From Ruegeria sp. HKCCSA071 (lineage in GTDB: Bacteria; Pseudomonadota; Alphaproteobacteria; Rhodobacterales; Rhodobacteraceae), in NCBI RefSeq assembly GCF_017872555.1, contig NZ_JAEDOX010000002.1, positions 124,001 to 188,000 on the forward strand: a stretch of DNA of 64,000 bases. Direction: 5' to 3'. This document shows positions 7,565-16,110 of the stretch, in pieces. The position numbers were made by a program, and so were the translations under genes. Position 1 is the stretch's first letter; every line of letters begins with the position of its first letter. Under the pieces are notes generated by a model. The model made no database searches. It was given only the letters and a program-made list of their open reading frames with translations, and was not told the DNA's origin.

Positions 7565-8794
7565 TCAGCCTTCGTGACGTGCCAGTGGCACAACCTCTGT
7601 TTCAGTATCGGGCGCGATTTCTTCGAAGTCGAAATTATCCAGCCGCTGCGCCCGGCGGCCGGCCTTTTCGGCACTGATCTTGATTTCCGAGATATCCTTG
7701 GCCGCCTGCCCGAAGTGACGGTCGAGGTTTGAAACGCGGTCGCCCAGACGGTCCACGTCCTTGTGCAGCAATCCCAGTTCTTTGCGGATCGCACCGGCCT
7801 GTTCACGCATGCGCGCATCTTTCAGGATCGCCCGCATCGTGTTCAGCGTGGCCATACAGGTGGTGGGCGAGACGATCCAGACCCTTGCGGCAAACCCTTC
7901 GCGCACCACATCGGGCAGGCGGGCGTGTAGCTCGGCATAGATCGCTTCGGACGGGACGAACATCAGGGCACCGTCAGCGGTTTCCCCGTCGAGGATGTAT
8001 TTCTCGGAAATCGCCTTGATATGCACTTTCACGGCAGCACCAAAAGCCCGCAGGCATCTTTCAACATCCGCCTTGGTCTGCGCGGCGGCAAGTGCCTCGA
8101 AATCCTCAAGCGGGAATTTCGCGTCAATCACGATCGGGCCGGGCGGGTTCGGCAGATGCACCAGGCAATCCGCGCGCCTGCCGTTCGACAAGGTGGCTTG
8201 CAGTGAATAGCTGTCCGCGGGCAGCGCCTTGGACACGATATCGTTCAGCTGAATCTCACCAAACATCCCGCGCCGCTGCTTGTTCGACAGGATATCCTGA
8301 AGGCTGAGAACATCGCCCGACAGTTTCGTGATATTGTCCTGCGCCTTGTCGATGGCGGCCAGACGTTCCTGCAGCTGCGTCAGTGATGTCGCCGTCTGTT
8401 TTGACGAACCGTGCAGGGTTTCCTTCATCCGTTCCTGCATCTCGGCCAGCGCGCGGGCCGATTTCATCGCGTTATCCGCCAGCCGGTCATTCATCTGCTG
8501 CTGAACCGAGGACAAGCGTGCCTCGACCGTCTGGATCACCTGCACCTGCGCGTTGGCCTGCGTGTCCGAGACATGCTGCAAGCCGCCGCGCAACTGTTCC
8601 TGCCCCTGCCCCAGCTGCTGCACATGCTGACCCAGAAGCGCCATCTGCCGCGCCAGCGGTTCCGCCATCCGGGCCGAGCGATTGGCGGCGCGCAACGACA
8701 GGAACAGCAGCAGCAGGATCAGCGCAACTGTTCCGCCCACGATAAGAACAACCGGGTCATCCAATGCATATTCTGTTCCTGCAATCTTGATCAT
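7565..8794 (-). CDS. rmuC: DNA recombination protein RmuC
   Basis: A 409-residue protein with an N-terminal membrane helix (residues about 14-35, VLIVGGTVALILLLLFLSL), a long Gln-rich coiled coil (about 40-160, QEQLRGGLQHVSDTQANAQV) and a PD-(D/E)XK-like C-terminal domain. RmuC motifs are RGMFGEIQLNDIV, VHLPNPPGPIVIDAKFPLED, the catalytic-type D-A-K, and LMFVPSEAIYAEL. RmuC limits inversions and recombination at short repeats, presumably as a nuclease at stalled forks. A GAGGCGAC ribosome-binding site precedes the ATG. mutL ends 52 bp upstream on the same strand, so the two repair genes may be co-expressed. Confidence 0.93.
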   Translation of the reverse strand: MIKIAGTEYALDDPVVLIVGGTVALILLLLFLSLRAANRSARMAEPLARQMALLGQHVQQLGQGQEQLRGGLQHVSDTQANAQVQVIQTVEARLSSVQQQMNDRLADNAMKSARALAEMQERMKETLHGSSKQTATSLTQLQERLAAIDKAQDNITKLSGDVLSLQDILSNKQRRGMFGEIQLNDIVSKALPADSYSLQATLSNGRRADCLVHLPNPPGPIVIDAKFPLEDFEALAAAQTKADVERCLRAFGAAVKVHIKAISEKYILDGETADGALMFVPSEAIYAELHARLPDVVREGFAARVWIVSPTTCMATLNTMRAILKDARMREQAGAIRKELGLLHKDVDRLGDRVSNLDRHFGQAAKDISEIKISAEKAGRRAQRLDNFDFEEIAPDTETEVVPLARHEG

Positions 8795-8846
8795 GTCGCC
8801 TCGGATGTTCTTGTTTTATTCTTACTAACCTGCAGTGGCCAATGGA

Positions 8847-10709
8847 TCAACTGCGCCCGAACAGGCGTTCGATGTCGCTTAGCTTCAGTTCCACATATGT
8901 GGGTCGCCCGTGATTGCACTGGCCGGAATGCGGCGTCGCCTCCATCTCGCGCAGCAGGGCGTTCATTTCCTCGGCCCGCATCCGACGACCGGACCGGACC
9001 GAGCCGTGGCAGGCAACCCGACTGAGGATCGCCTCGATCCTTGCCTGCACCATCTGGCTTTCGCCCTGATCGGCCAGTTCGTCGAGGATATCAAGGATCA
9101 TCGCGCGCGCATCGACCTCGCCCAGAATGGCCGGGGTTTCGCGCACGGCAATGGCGCCTCCGCCAAAGGGTTCGATGGTCAGCCCCAAACGGGACAGATC
9201 ATCACAGACAGCCATCAGGCGGGCGCAGTCACCTTCGGACAACTCAACAATCTCGGGGATCAAAAGCGCCTGTGCCGCGACTCCCGTCTCGGCCATTTGT
9301 GTTTTCAGCTTCTCATAGACCAGCCGTTCATGCGCGGCGTGCTGATCAACGATCACCATTCCATCGGCAGTCTGGGCGATGATGTAGTTTTCATGCACCT
9401 GCCCGCGCGCAGTGCCCAGCGGAAGATTCTGCGCATCGGGCTCCTGACCCTGCGAAGCCGGTGCAACCGGGATCGGATCGACAATGCTGCCACTGTAATC
9501 ACGCGCAAGTTCCGCAAAACCCGGAGCCTGCGCGCGGTACGCGGCCTGGCGCGCTGCGGGCGACGGGCGATCCATCTGATAGACCCGCGCTGGTGCGGAC
9601 TGCGCGGGTTCCGGTCGCATCGCACCCAGGGTCGCATTGGCCACGGTCGAGGACGCGCGATGCCCGGCCTCGGCCAATGCGTGGCGCAGGCTGGACACGA
9701 TAAGCCCGCGCGCAACGCCCGGATCGCGGAACCGGACCTCGGACTTGGCAGGGTGAACGTTCACGTCAACCAATGTCGGGTCGCAGTCGATGAACAATGC
9801 CGCCGCCGGGTGACGGTCCCGGCTAAGGAAATCGAAATAGGCCGCCCGTAAAGCGCCGGTCAGCATCTTGTCGCGCACGGGACGCCCGTTGACAAAAAGG
9901 TACTGCGCCACCGCTGCGCCACGGGAATAGGTCGGCAGGGCCGCGTAACCAAAAAGCCTGAGACCGTCGCGCGTGGCATCGATCCGCAGCGCATTCTCGG
10001 CAAACTCGCGCCCGATCACACGGGCAAGACGGGCGTGCAGGGCGTCAAACAGGTCGCCATTCTCGCGATCCGCGCGGAAGATCACGCGGCCTTCGCCACC
10101 GCCCGAGACATCGCGCAGGGTAAATGTGACGGATGGTTCGGCCATCGCCAGCCGTTTCACCATGTCCGTGATCGCCTGCGCCTCGGCCCGGTCGGTGCGC
10201 ATGAATTTCAGCCGGGCGGGGGTGGCGAAGAACAGATCGCGCAGCTCGACCACCGTGCCCGCGCGCAGGGCTGCAGGCTTGACCGAACCCGTCTTGCCAC
10301 CTGCAACATGGATCTGCGCCGCGTCCGCACCGGGCACGCGACTGGTTATGGTCAGGCGTCCGACAGCCCCCAACGAGGGCAAGGCTTCGCCTCGAAACCC
10401 GAAGGTGTGGATATTCAGCAGGTCCGATCCGTCGATCTTTGATGTGGCGTGGCGCGACAGGGCAAGCGGCAAATCTTGGGCCGGGATACCGCAGCCATCG
10501 TCGGTCACGCGGATCAGTGTCTTTCCCCCGTCGGCGATTTCGACGGCTACACGCGCGGCCCCGGCATCAAGTGCATTCTCGACCAGTTCCTTGACCGCCG
10601 AGGCCGGGCGTTCCACCACTTCACCCGCCGCAATACGGTTGATGGCAGCATCGTCAAGCTGTCTGATCACGGGGCGATTTTCGCTGATATTGGGGTTTGT
10701 TTGCGCCAT
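8847..10709 (-). CDS. mutL: DNA mismatch repair endonuclease MutL
   Basis: About 620 residues from the ATG at 10709 ([18 protein letters not shown]); a longer frame to 10808 has no family support. The N-terminal GHKL ATPase shows [33 protein letters not shown] and [11 protein letters not shown]. The C-terminal domain has [12 protein letters not shown], matching the DQHA-x2-E-x4-E endonuclease motif, and [12 protein letters not shown] plus GQCNHGRPT, which complete the metal site. The protein therefore should nick DNA, as in mismatch repair systems that lack MutH. A proline/glutamine-rich linker separates the domains. It follows the metal-transport operon on the same strand after about 260 bp. 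Confidence 0.95.
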   Translation of the reverse strand: MAQTNPNISENRPVIRQLDDAAINRIAAGEVVERPASAVKELVENALDAGAARVAVEIADGGKTLIRVTDDGCGIPAQDLPLALSRHATSKIDGSDLLNIHTFGFRGEALPSLGAVGRLTITSRVPGADAAQIHVAGGKTGSVKPAALRAGTVVELRDLFFATPARLKFMRTDRAEAQAITDMVKRLAMAEPSVTFTLRDVSGGGEGRVIFRADRENGDLFDALHARLARVIGREFAENALRIDATRDGLRLFGYAALPTYSRGAAVAQYLFVNGRPVRDKMLTGALRAAYFDFLSRDRHPAAALFIDCDPTLVDVNVHPAKSEVRFRDPGVARGLIVSSLRHALAEAGHRASSTVANATLGAMRPEPAQSAPARVYQMDRPSPAARQAAYRAQAPGFAELARDYSGSIVDPIPVAPASQGQEPDAQNLPLGTARGQVHENYIIAQTADGMVIVDQHAAHERLVYEKLKTQMAETGVAAQALLIPEIVELSEGDCARLMAVCDDLSRLGLTIEPFGGGAIAVRETPAILGEVDARAMILDILDELADQGESQMVQARIEAILSRVACHGSVRSGRRMRAEEMNALLREMEATPHSGQCNHGRPTYVELKLSDIERLFGRS

Positions 10710-10970
10710 ACCCCTAGACCTAGCACAACCGCGCACGATTCTGCCACCGGTTTGAGCATGTCTTCTGATCGGAAAGGGGCGCCCGGATGGCCGTGAATGA
10801 ATCCCCATTCCGTACCATCCGGGCCTACCAGAGTGAGTGGTGTGTTCAGCTAATCAATGGGCAGCCTCTAGCACGAGACTTCCCAAAAATCTGCTTAAGA
10901 TTAACCTTAACGGCATCTGGGCAGAGTTTGGCCGATGACGCATGGGCATCTGCGGCAGGAAAATGCCGTC

Positions 10971-11900
10971 TCAGGCTGATGTCTGAACACCAACTCGTGT
11001 GCGGCATGGGCCAAACATGGCCGCCAGTGCCAGGATCAGCCCGGACATCGTTGCGATCATCCCCGCCGCACTGACCGCATCCGCTGCACCCAGCCACAGG
11101 GGTCCGTAGCCTGCCAGCACATACCCTGTCACGGCAGAGGTTATAGCGATCACGACACTCCAGCCAATCTGCGCCTCAAGCCGGTTGGTCAGCATCCGCG
11201 CGGCTGCTGGAGGGCAGATAAACATCGCGATCACGATGATCGAGCCTACCGCGTCAAAAGCGGCAACCGCCGCGATGGCCGCAGTGATGACGAGCGCCAT
11301 ACCCAGAAATCCCGTGCGAATACCAATCGTGCGGGCGAAACCTTCGTCAAAGGTGGATATTTTCAGCGGCCGCCAGAACAGCCATGTAAACAGCGTCACT
11401 CCCACCAGTGTCAGCGCTATACGGGGCAGTTCCGGGGGCAATCCGGCAAGGGCCTGAGCGTCCAGCAACGAGGACCACCCGGTCGCGTCCAGCCAGATCA
11501 GGCTTTCGAGATTGCCGTAAAGCGCGTGTTCCACATCCAGATGCACGGTTGACGTATCCGTCTGCTCAAGCAGCAGAACGCCTGCCGCGAACATGGTGGT
11601 AAAGACCACGCCCATGGCGGCCCCGGGTTCGATCTGCCCCAGCCGGCGAATGGCCTCGATCAGGACAACAGCCAGAACCGCGGCCCCTGCCGCACCCAAC
11701 ATCATCGGCCAGGTGGATATGGCACCTGTCAGCAGAAACGCAACAACGATACCCGGCAGCACCACATGGCTGATCGCATCGCCGATCAGCGCCTGTTTTC
11801 GCAACACAAGAAAGTTGCCGGGCAAGGCACAGGCGATGGCCGCACATGTTCCGATCAGCAGCGGCGTCAGAGACAGCGGGACGAATTCTTCACCACTCAT
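10971..11900 (-). CDS. sitD: Metal (Mn/Fe-type) ABC transporter permease, SitD/TroD-like
   Basis: A 309-residue integral membrane protein of the ABC-3 family with about eight hydrophobic segments. LRKQALIGDAISHVVLPGIV near residues 33-52 is the family signature, and FDAVGSIIVIAMFICPPAAA marks the coupling region. It overlaps the upstream permease gene by 4 bp and would form the heterodimeric channel with it. Together with the ATPase and TroA-like binding protein it should import manganese or ferrous iron. The end of the operon is about 260 bp from mutL; no strong terminator hairpin was seen there. The sit naming is by family and context. Confidence 0.88.
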   Translation of the reverse strand: MSGEEFVPLSLTPLLIGTCAAIACALPGNFLVLRKQALIGDAISHVVLPGIVVAFLLTGAISTWPMMLGAAGAAVLAVVLIEAIRRLGQIEPGAAMGVVFTTMFAAGVLLLEQTDTSTVHLDVEHALYGNLESLIWLDATGWSSLLDAQALAGLPPELPRIALTLVGVTLFTWLFWRPLKISTFDEGFARTIGIRTGFLGMALVITAAIAAVAAFDAVGSIIVIAMFICPPAAARMLTNRLEAQIGWSVVIAITSAVTGYVLAGYGPLWLGAADAVSAAGMIATMSGLILALAAMFGPCRTRVGVQTSA

Positions 11901-13102
11901 GCCGGTATCCCCTGCGGCCCGCCAATCTGGCGGTCGATCTCATCAATCTGGTCCCGTGTCAGAACGGTCTCGATATCACGCAACCCGTCATAGAGCGCAG
12001 CCGTCGCCTCGTGCGCCTGATCGGCGCGCACGATTTCCCATCGCTTTTCATCCCGCAGGGCCTTGGCCGCGCGGGCCTTACCGGTGTCCGTCGCGACGCC
12101 ATCCGCCCGGACCAGCCCGGCACGCCGCAGCAAACGCAGGGTCAGGGGTTCATAGATCTTCTGCCCTTGTGCCAGCGCCAGAAGCCCCTGACGAATATGC
12201 ACCCGGCGCTGAAACCGCAGATGCCGCAGCACCGCCGCCAGAACGCCGCGCATCGGGGCGAAGAAGAGGGAGGCGAGGAAAAAGGCAAAGCTGACCAGCA
12301 CGATAATCGGGCCGGTTGGAAGATTGGGCGCAGATGCGGATATGGCAGCGCCGATATATCCGGCCAGACCACCGGCCAACCCGGCCAACAGAACAACGCG
12401 TTCCGAGCGGTCAGACCAAAACCGGGCGGTCACTGCCGGAATGATCAGCAAAGCCACGATCAGGATCAGGCCGACGATTTTCAGGCCGACCACGGTCACG
12501 GCCATGACCAGCCCCATCATGGCCAGGTCGATACGATGCACTGGCAACCCGCGCGCCGCTGCGTATTCGGGGTCGAATGCGACAAGGGTCATCGGACGGC
12601 GGATGATCAGCACCAGAGCCAAGGTCAAGGCGCCACCAAGTGCGATGATTACCGCATCGGCCCACAGCATTCCAGCGGTCGAACCCAACAGGAAACCTTC
12701 CAGCCCGGCCTGACGGCCAACCCCCATGGTTTGGATGACCGTCAGCAGCACGATCCCAAAGCCGAAGAACACAGACAGGACCGCACCGATCGCGGCGTCC
12801 TCGGCCAGTCGGGTGCGCCGTGTCAGCCAGTTCATGCACAACAGACCAACCCAGGCTGAAATGGCGGACCCCACCAACAGGCCCGGCAGGTTGCGCCCGT
12901 CCCCACCCAGCGCGACCAGCACCATGAAAGCGATACAGACGCCCGGCAAGGTTGCATGGCTGATTGCGTCGCTGACAAGGGCGCGCTTGCGCAGAAACAG
13001 GAAGGTCCCTGTCACGCCCGCCGACACGCCAAGCAATGTCGCACCGATGGCAACCAGCGTGGCATTATAGCCAAGCTGAAGGGTCAGAGCATCCCAAAGC
13101 AT
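11897..13102 (-). CDS. sitC: Metal ABC transporter permease with DtxR-like C-terminal extension, SitC/TroC-like
   Basis: A 401-residue protein. Residues 1 to about 290 are an ABC-3 permease (LRKRALVSDAISHATLPGVC near 37-56, then VVGLKIVGLILIVALLIIPA). Unlike its partner it continues for about 100 soluble residues. In that tail, LRLLRRAGLVRADGVATDTG resembles the wing of a DtxR/MntR winged helix, and LRDIETVLTRDQIDEIDRQI followed by GGPQGIPA resembles the DtxR dimerisation helix and Gly-Pro turn. I read this as a cytoplasmic metal-sensor-like domain fused to the channel. It overlaps the next permease by 4 bp and follows the ATPase gene after 3 bp. Confidence 0.88.
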   Translation of the reverse strand: MLWDALTLQLGYNATLVAIGATLLGVSAGVTGTFLFLRKRALVSDAISHATLPGVCIAFMVLVALGGDGRNLPGLLVGSAISAWVGLLCMNWLTRRTRLAEDAAIGAVLSVFFGFGIVLLTVIQTMGVGRQAGLEGFLLGSTAGMLWADAVIIALGGALTLALVLIIRRPMTLVAFDPEYAAARGLPVHRIDLAMMGLVMAVTVVGLKIVGLILIVALLIIPAVTARFWSDRSERVVLLAGLAGGLAGYIGAAISASAPNLPTGPIIVLVSFAFFLASLFFAPMRGVLAAVLRHLRFQRRVHIRQGLLALAQGQKIYEPLTLRLLRRAGLVRADGVATDTGKARAAKALRDEKRWEIVRADQAHEATAALYDGLRDIETVLTRDQIDEIDRQIGGPQGIPA

Positions 13103-13105
13103 GAA

Positions 13106-13909
13106 CTATCCCAGCGCGCGTGAAATCTGATCGATCTGGGCCGTTGCCAACCTGCCACCATAGGCCGATTGCAGCGTTTCCGCCGTGAACGCCTCGGCCA
13201 CCGGCCCCTCGGCCACCTTGCGGGTATTGATCAGGAAAACGTGGTCGAAATAGTCGGTCACGGTGGCCAGATCGTGATGCACGACAACGACTGTCTTACC
13301 GGCCTCTTTCAGGGATTTAAGCACCGCGATGATGGCTTTTTCGGTGGCGGCGTCGACACCGGCAAACGGCTCGTCCAGCAGGTACAGATCTGCATCCTGA
13401 GCCAGAGCACGCGCCAGAAACACACGCTGTTGCTGGCCACCGGACAGCTGGCCTATCTGGCGATCCGCGAAATCGCGCATTCCGACACGGTTCAGGCAAT
13501 CCATCGCACGGGCCTTGTGGCGCGCGCGCAAGCGGCCCAACAGGCCCAGTTCACGCGACAGACCCATCAGAACCACGTCGATCACCCGTGTCGGGAAATC
13601 CCAGTCCACGCTGGCACGTTGGGGAACATAGGCGACACGTGCGCGTTGCGAATTCAGCGGCTGACCAAATACGGTCACCTGCCCCGACAATGGCGTAACG
13701 ATGCCCAGCGCCGCCTTGAGCAGCGTTGATTTTCCAGCACCGTTCGGCCCGATAATGGCGGTCATCGCGCCGGGCGTTACTGTCATATCAACCGAAAAGA
13801 CCGCTGGCTTCTGCCCGTAGGAAACCGTCAGGCCCCGCACAGCCAGAGGGCTGTCATCCAGATTATGTTCCTGGACCGTCACACCTTCGTTGCTGATCAG
13901 CCCCAGCAT
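13106..13909 (-). CDS. sitB: Metal ABC transporter ATP-binding protein, SitB/TroB-like
   Basis: A 267-residue ABC ATPase with Walker A GPNGAGKST, signature LSGGQQQRVFLARALAQ, Walker B LYLLDEPFAGVD and the switch histidine in VVVVHHDL. AYVPQRASVDWDFPTRVIDV is typical of zinc/manganese importers of the TroB/ZnuC group. It starts 3 bp after the substrate-binding protein gene and 3 bp before the first permease. The start at 13909 gives about 20 extra residues before the conserved LAVRGLTVSYG; an internal start is possible. Confidence 0.93.
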   Translation of the reverse strand: MLGLISNEGVTVQEHNLDDSPLAVRGLTVSYGQKPAVFSVDMTVTPGAMTAIIGPNGAGKSTLLKAALGIVTPLSGQVTVFGQPLNSQRARVAYVPQRASVDWDFPTRVIDVVLMGLSRELGLLGRLRARHKARAMDCLNRVGMRDFADRQIGQLSGGQQQRVFLARALAQDADLYLLDEPFAGVDAATEKAIIAVLKSLKEAGKTVVVVHHDLATVTDYFDHVFLINTRKVAEGPVAEAFTAETLQSAYGGRLATAQIDQISRALG

Positions 13910-13912
13910 CTC

Positions 13913-14866
13913 TCAGAACCCCGCTGACAGTTTGCCGTTCATGCCGCGATCGGGAACTTCTCCGCCCAATGCGCCTGCGATGACGGTGATATTGTGATCC
14001 AGCATCCCGATGTAAGTGCCTTCGTAGGTGCCATCCTCGCCCATGGCGTCCGAGAACAACTCGCCCCCGACCTTCACCTCGTGCCCTTTGGCGGCGGCCC
14101 CTTCGATCAGCGCGCGGATCGACCGGTCAGAAACCGAGCTTTCGACGAAGACCGCCGTGATCCGGCGATCAACCAACAGGTCAACCAACTCTCCGATCCG
14201 GTTCAGGCCCGCCTCGGATTGGGTCGAGATGCCCTGAATGCCCAGAACCTCGAACCCGAAACTTTCGCCGAAATAGCCAAAGGCGTCATGGGCGGTGACC
14301 AGAACCTTGTTGTGATCCGGTACCGAAGACAAGGTTTCCTCGGCATAGGCCGTCAGACGATCTATGTCCGCCAGATGGGCTTGTGCATTGGCGGCAAAAA
14401 CCTCGGCTGCTTCGGGGCGGGCTTCGGTCAGGGCGCGCTGCACTTCAACAACAACCTCGCGCCACAGCGCGGGTGTCATCCAGACATGCGGATCATACTT
14501 GTCGGCATAATCATCATGCGCACGCAGCATGGACTTATCTACGCCCTCTGCAACCGCAATGACGGTCCGTTTCCGCTCGAGATCATGAAAGAAGTCTTCC
14601 ATTTGCGCTTCGAGATACAGGCCGTGCCACAGAACCAGATCTGCCCGAGTCATCGCCACGATATCGCTGCGCGTCTGGCGATAGGCATGGGGATCAACGC
14701 CGGGGCCCATAAGCCCTCTGACCTCAACCAGATCACCGCCGACCTGACGCGCTGCATCTGCAATCATGCCCGTCGTGGCCACCACTTTCAGCGGTGCCCC
14801 GGCAAAAGCCATAGCTGGCACCGAAAGGGCCAGAGCCAATAGTGCAAGGCAATGCCGACGAATCAT
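13913..14866 (-). CDS. sitA: Metal ABC transporter substrate-binding protein (TroA/SitA family)
   Basis: About 317 residues from the ATG at 14866, preceded by GAGG; a TTG two codons upstream is less likely. A signal peptide (LALLALALSVPAMAFAG) directs export. TroA-family metal ligands are visible: His in MGPGVDPHAYRQT, His in KYDPHVWMTP, Glu in AVFVESSVSD and an Asp in GMLDHN. There is no His/Asp-rich loop as in ZnuA, which favours manganese or ferrous iron over zinc. It is the first gene of the sitABCD-like operon and has two Fur/Mur-like boxes upstream. Confidence 0.9.
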   Translation of the reverse strand: MIRRHCLALLALALSVPAMAFAGAPLKVVATTGMIADAARQVGGDLVEVRGLMGPGVDPHAYRQTRSDIVAMTRADLVLWHGLYLEAQMEDFFHDLERKRTVIAVAEGVDKSMLRAHDDYADKYDPHVWMTPALWREVVVEVQRALTEARPEAAEVFAANAQAHLADIDRLTAYAEETLSSVPDHNKVLVTAHDAFGYFGESFGFEVLGIQGISTQSEAGLNRIGELVDLLVDRRITAVFVESSVSDRSIRALIEGAAAKGHEVKVGGELFSDAMGEDGTYEGTYIGMLDHNITVIAGALGGEVPDRGMNGKLSAGF

Positions 14867-14902
14867 TTCCAACCTCGACTTGGATACGTGTTGGATTAAA
14901 TA

Positions 14903-14917
14903 TGAGAACCATTCGCA
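14903..14917. promoter_or_regulatory. Fur/Mur-like operator, promoter-proximal copy
   Basis: TGAGAACCATTCGCA forms a 7-1-7 inverted repeat with two mismatches, 37 bp upstream of the sitA start. It closely repeats the site at 14934-14948, with centres 31 bp (about three helical turns) apart. Fur-family proteins (Fur/Mur) control manganese and iron import genes in alphaproteobacteria, so this is the likely regulator. Confidence 0.6.
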
Positions 14918-14933
14918 ACTAAGTCAACGCTAA

Positions 14934-14948
14934 TGAGAATTATTCGCA
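14934..14948. promoter_or_regulatory. Fur/Mur-like operator, distal copy
   Basis: TGAGAATTATTCGCA is a near-perfect 7-1-7 palindrome (one mismatched pair) in an AT-rich patch between sitA and deoC. Being in the shared intergenic region it could in principle also affect deoC, whose start lies 117 bp away. Confidence 0.62.
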
Positions 14949-15064
14949 AGAAAACCTCGATTATTTGTCCAAATGGTCAAAAATATTCGATCATTGCGCC
15001 GGAACACCTTCCATTCCCGGCCCACCCGTGCGATTTTGTCGCAAACCTCCCAAAGGACGTAACC

Positions 15065-16063
15065 ATGGATACGCAGAGCTCAGAAAGCCCCGTGCGCACC
15101 GCGCATCTGCCGCAAGTGACCGAACCCCGGAACCCCGGAATGGAACTGGATCTGGACTGGGTGCGCGCCATTCAGGCCAATACTTCCGCAATTGAACGGC
15201 GTGCGGCCACATTGCCGGGCCGCCGTTCGGTCAAGAAGGAATATCAGGCTGCGTGGCTGCTGAAAGCCATCACGATGATCGACCTGACCACGCTGTCGGG
15301 CGACGATACAGTGGGCCGGGTGCGCCGTCTGTGTGCAAAGGCCCGTCAGCCGGTTGCACCTTCGGTCCTTCAGGCGCTGGACATGCCACCGATCACGACC
15401 GGGGCGGTTTGCGTCTATCACGACATGATCGAAACCGCTGTAGACGCCCTGAAAGGCACTGGAATTCCGGTCGCTGCCGTGTCCACCGGCTTTCCCGCCG
15501 GACTGTCCCCGTTCCATCTGCGCGTGGCCGAGATCGAGGAAAGCGTGAAAGCCGGGGCCGAGGAAATCGACATCGTAATCTCGCGCCGTCATGCGCTGTC
15601 GGGGGACTGGCAGGCCCTGTATGATGAGATGAAGGCGTTCCGCGTGGCTTGTGGCGATGCCCATGTCAAAGCCATTCTTGCGACCGGAGAATTGGGCAGC
15701 CTGCGCAATGTCGCGCGCGCCTCGCTGGTTTGCATGATGGCCGGGGCGGATTTCATCAAGACCTCGACCGGCAAGGAAAGCGTCAACGCCACCCTGCCCG
15801 TGTCGCTGGTGATGATCCGTGCGATCCGCGATTACTATGACCGCACCGGATACCGGGTCGGGTATAAACCTGCGGGTGGTATTTCGAAAGCCAAGGACGC
15901 GCTGGTTTATCTGTCGCTGATCAAGGACGAACTGGGCGACCGCTGGCTGGAACCCGATCTGTTCCGCTTTGGTGCGTCGTCGTTGCTGGGCGATATCGAA
16001 CGGCAGTTGGAACACTATGTCACCGGGGCTTACTCGGCTGGTTACAGGCATTCGATGGGCTGA
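15065..16063 (+). CDS. deoC: Deoxyribose-phosphate aldolase
   Basis: 332 residues from the ATG at 15065, which has AAGGA upstream; the frame extends further 5' but without conservation. DeoC motifs are MIDLTTLSGDDT, AVSTGFPAG, EIDIVISRRHAL, ATGELGSL and ADFIKTSTGKESVNAT, whose lysine forms the Schiff base, followed by VGYKPAGGISKAKDAL with the activating lysine. The enzyme splits 2-deoxyribose 5-phosphate into acetaldehyde and glyceraldehyde 3-phosphate during deoxynucleoside catabolism. It is longer than E. coli DeoC because of an N-terminal extension, as in the eukaryotic-like/alphaproteobacterial branch. A two-domain aldehyde dehydrogenase follows and may oxidise the acetaldehyde. Confidence 0.95.
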   Translation: MDTQSSESPVRTAHLPQVTEPRNPGMELDLDWVRAIQANTSAIERRAATLPGRRSVKKEYQAAWLLKAITMIDLTTLSGDDTVGRVRRLCAKARQPVAPSVLQALDMPPITTGAVCVYHDMIETAVDALKGTGIPVAAVSTGFPAGLSPFHLRVAEIEESVKAGAEEIDIVISRRHALSGDWQALYDEMKAFRVACGDAHVKAILATGELGSLRNVARASLVCMMAGADFIKTSTGKESVNATLPVSLVMIRAIRDYYDRTGYRVGYKPAGGISKAKDALVYLSLIKDELGDRWLEPDLFRFGASSLLGDIERQLEHYVTGAYSAGYRHSMG

Positions 16064-16110
16064 GCCCGTGGGTATGTCTGGACAGTGAGTATTTGGGAAA
16101 AGATGAAGTC

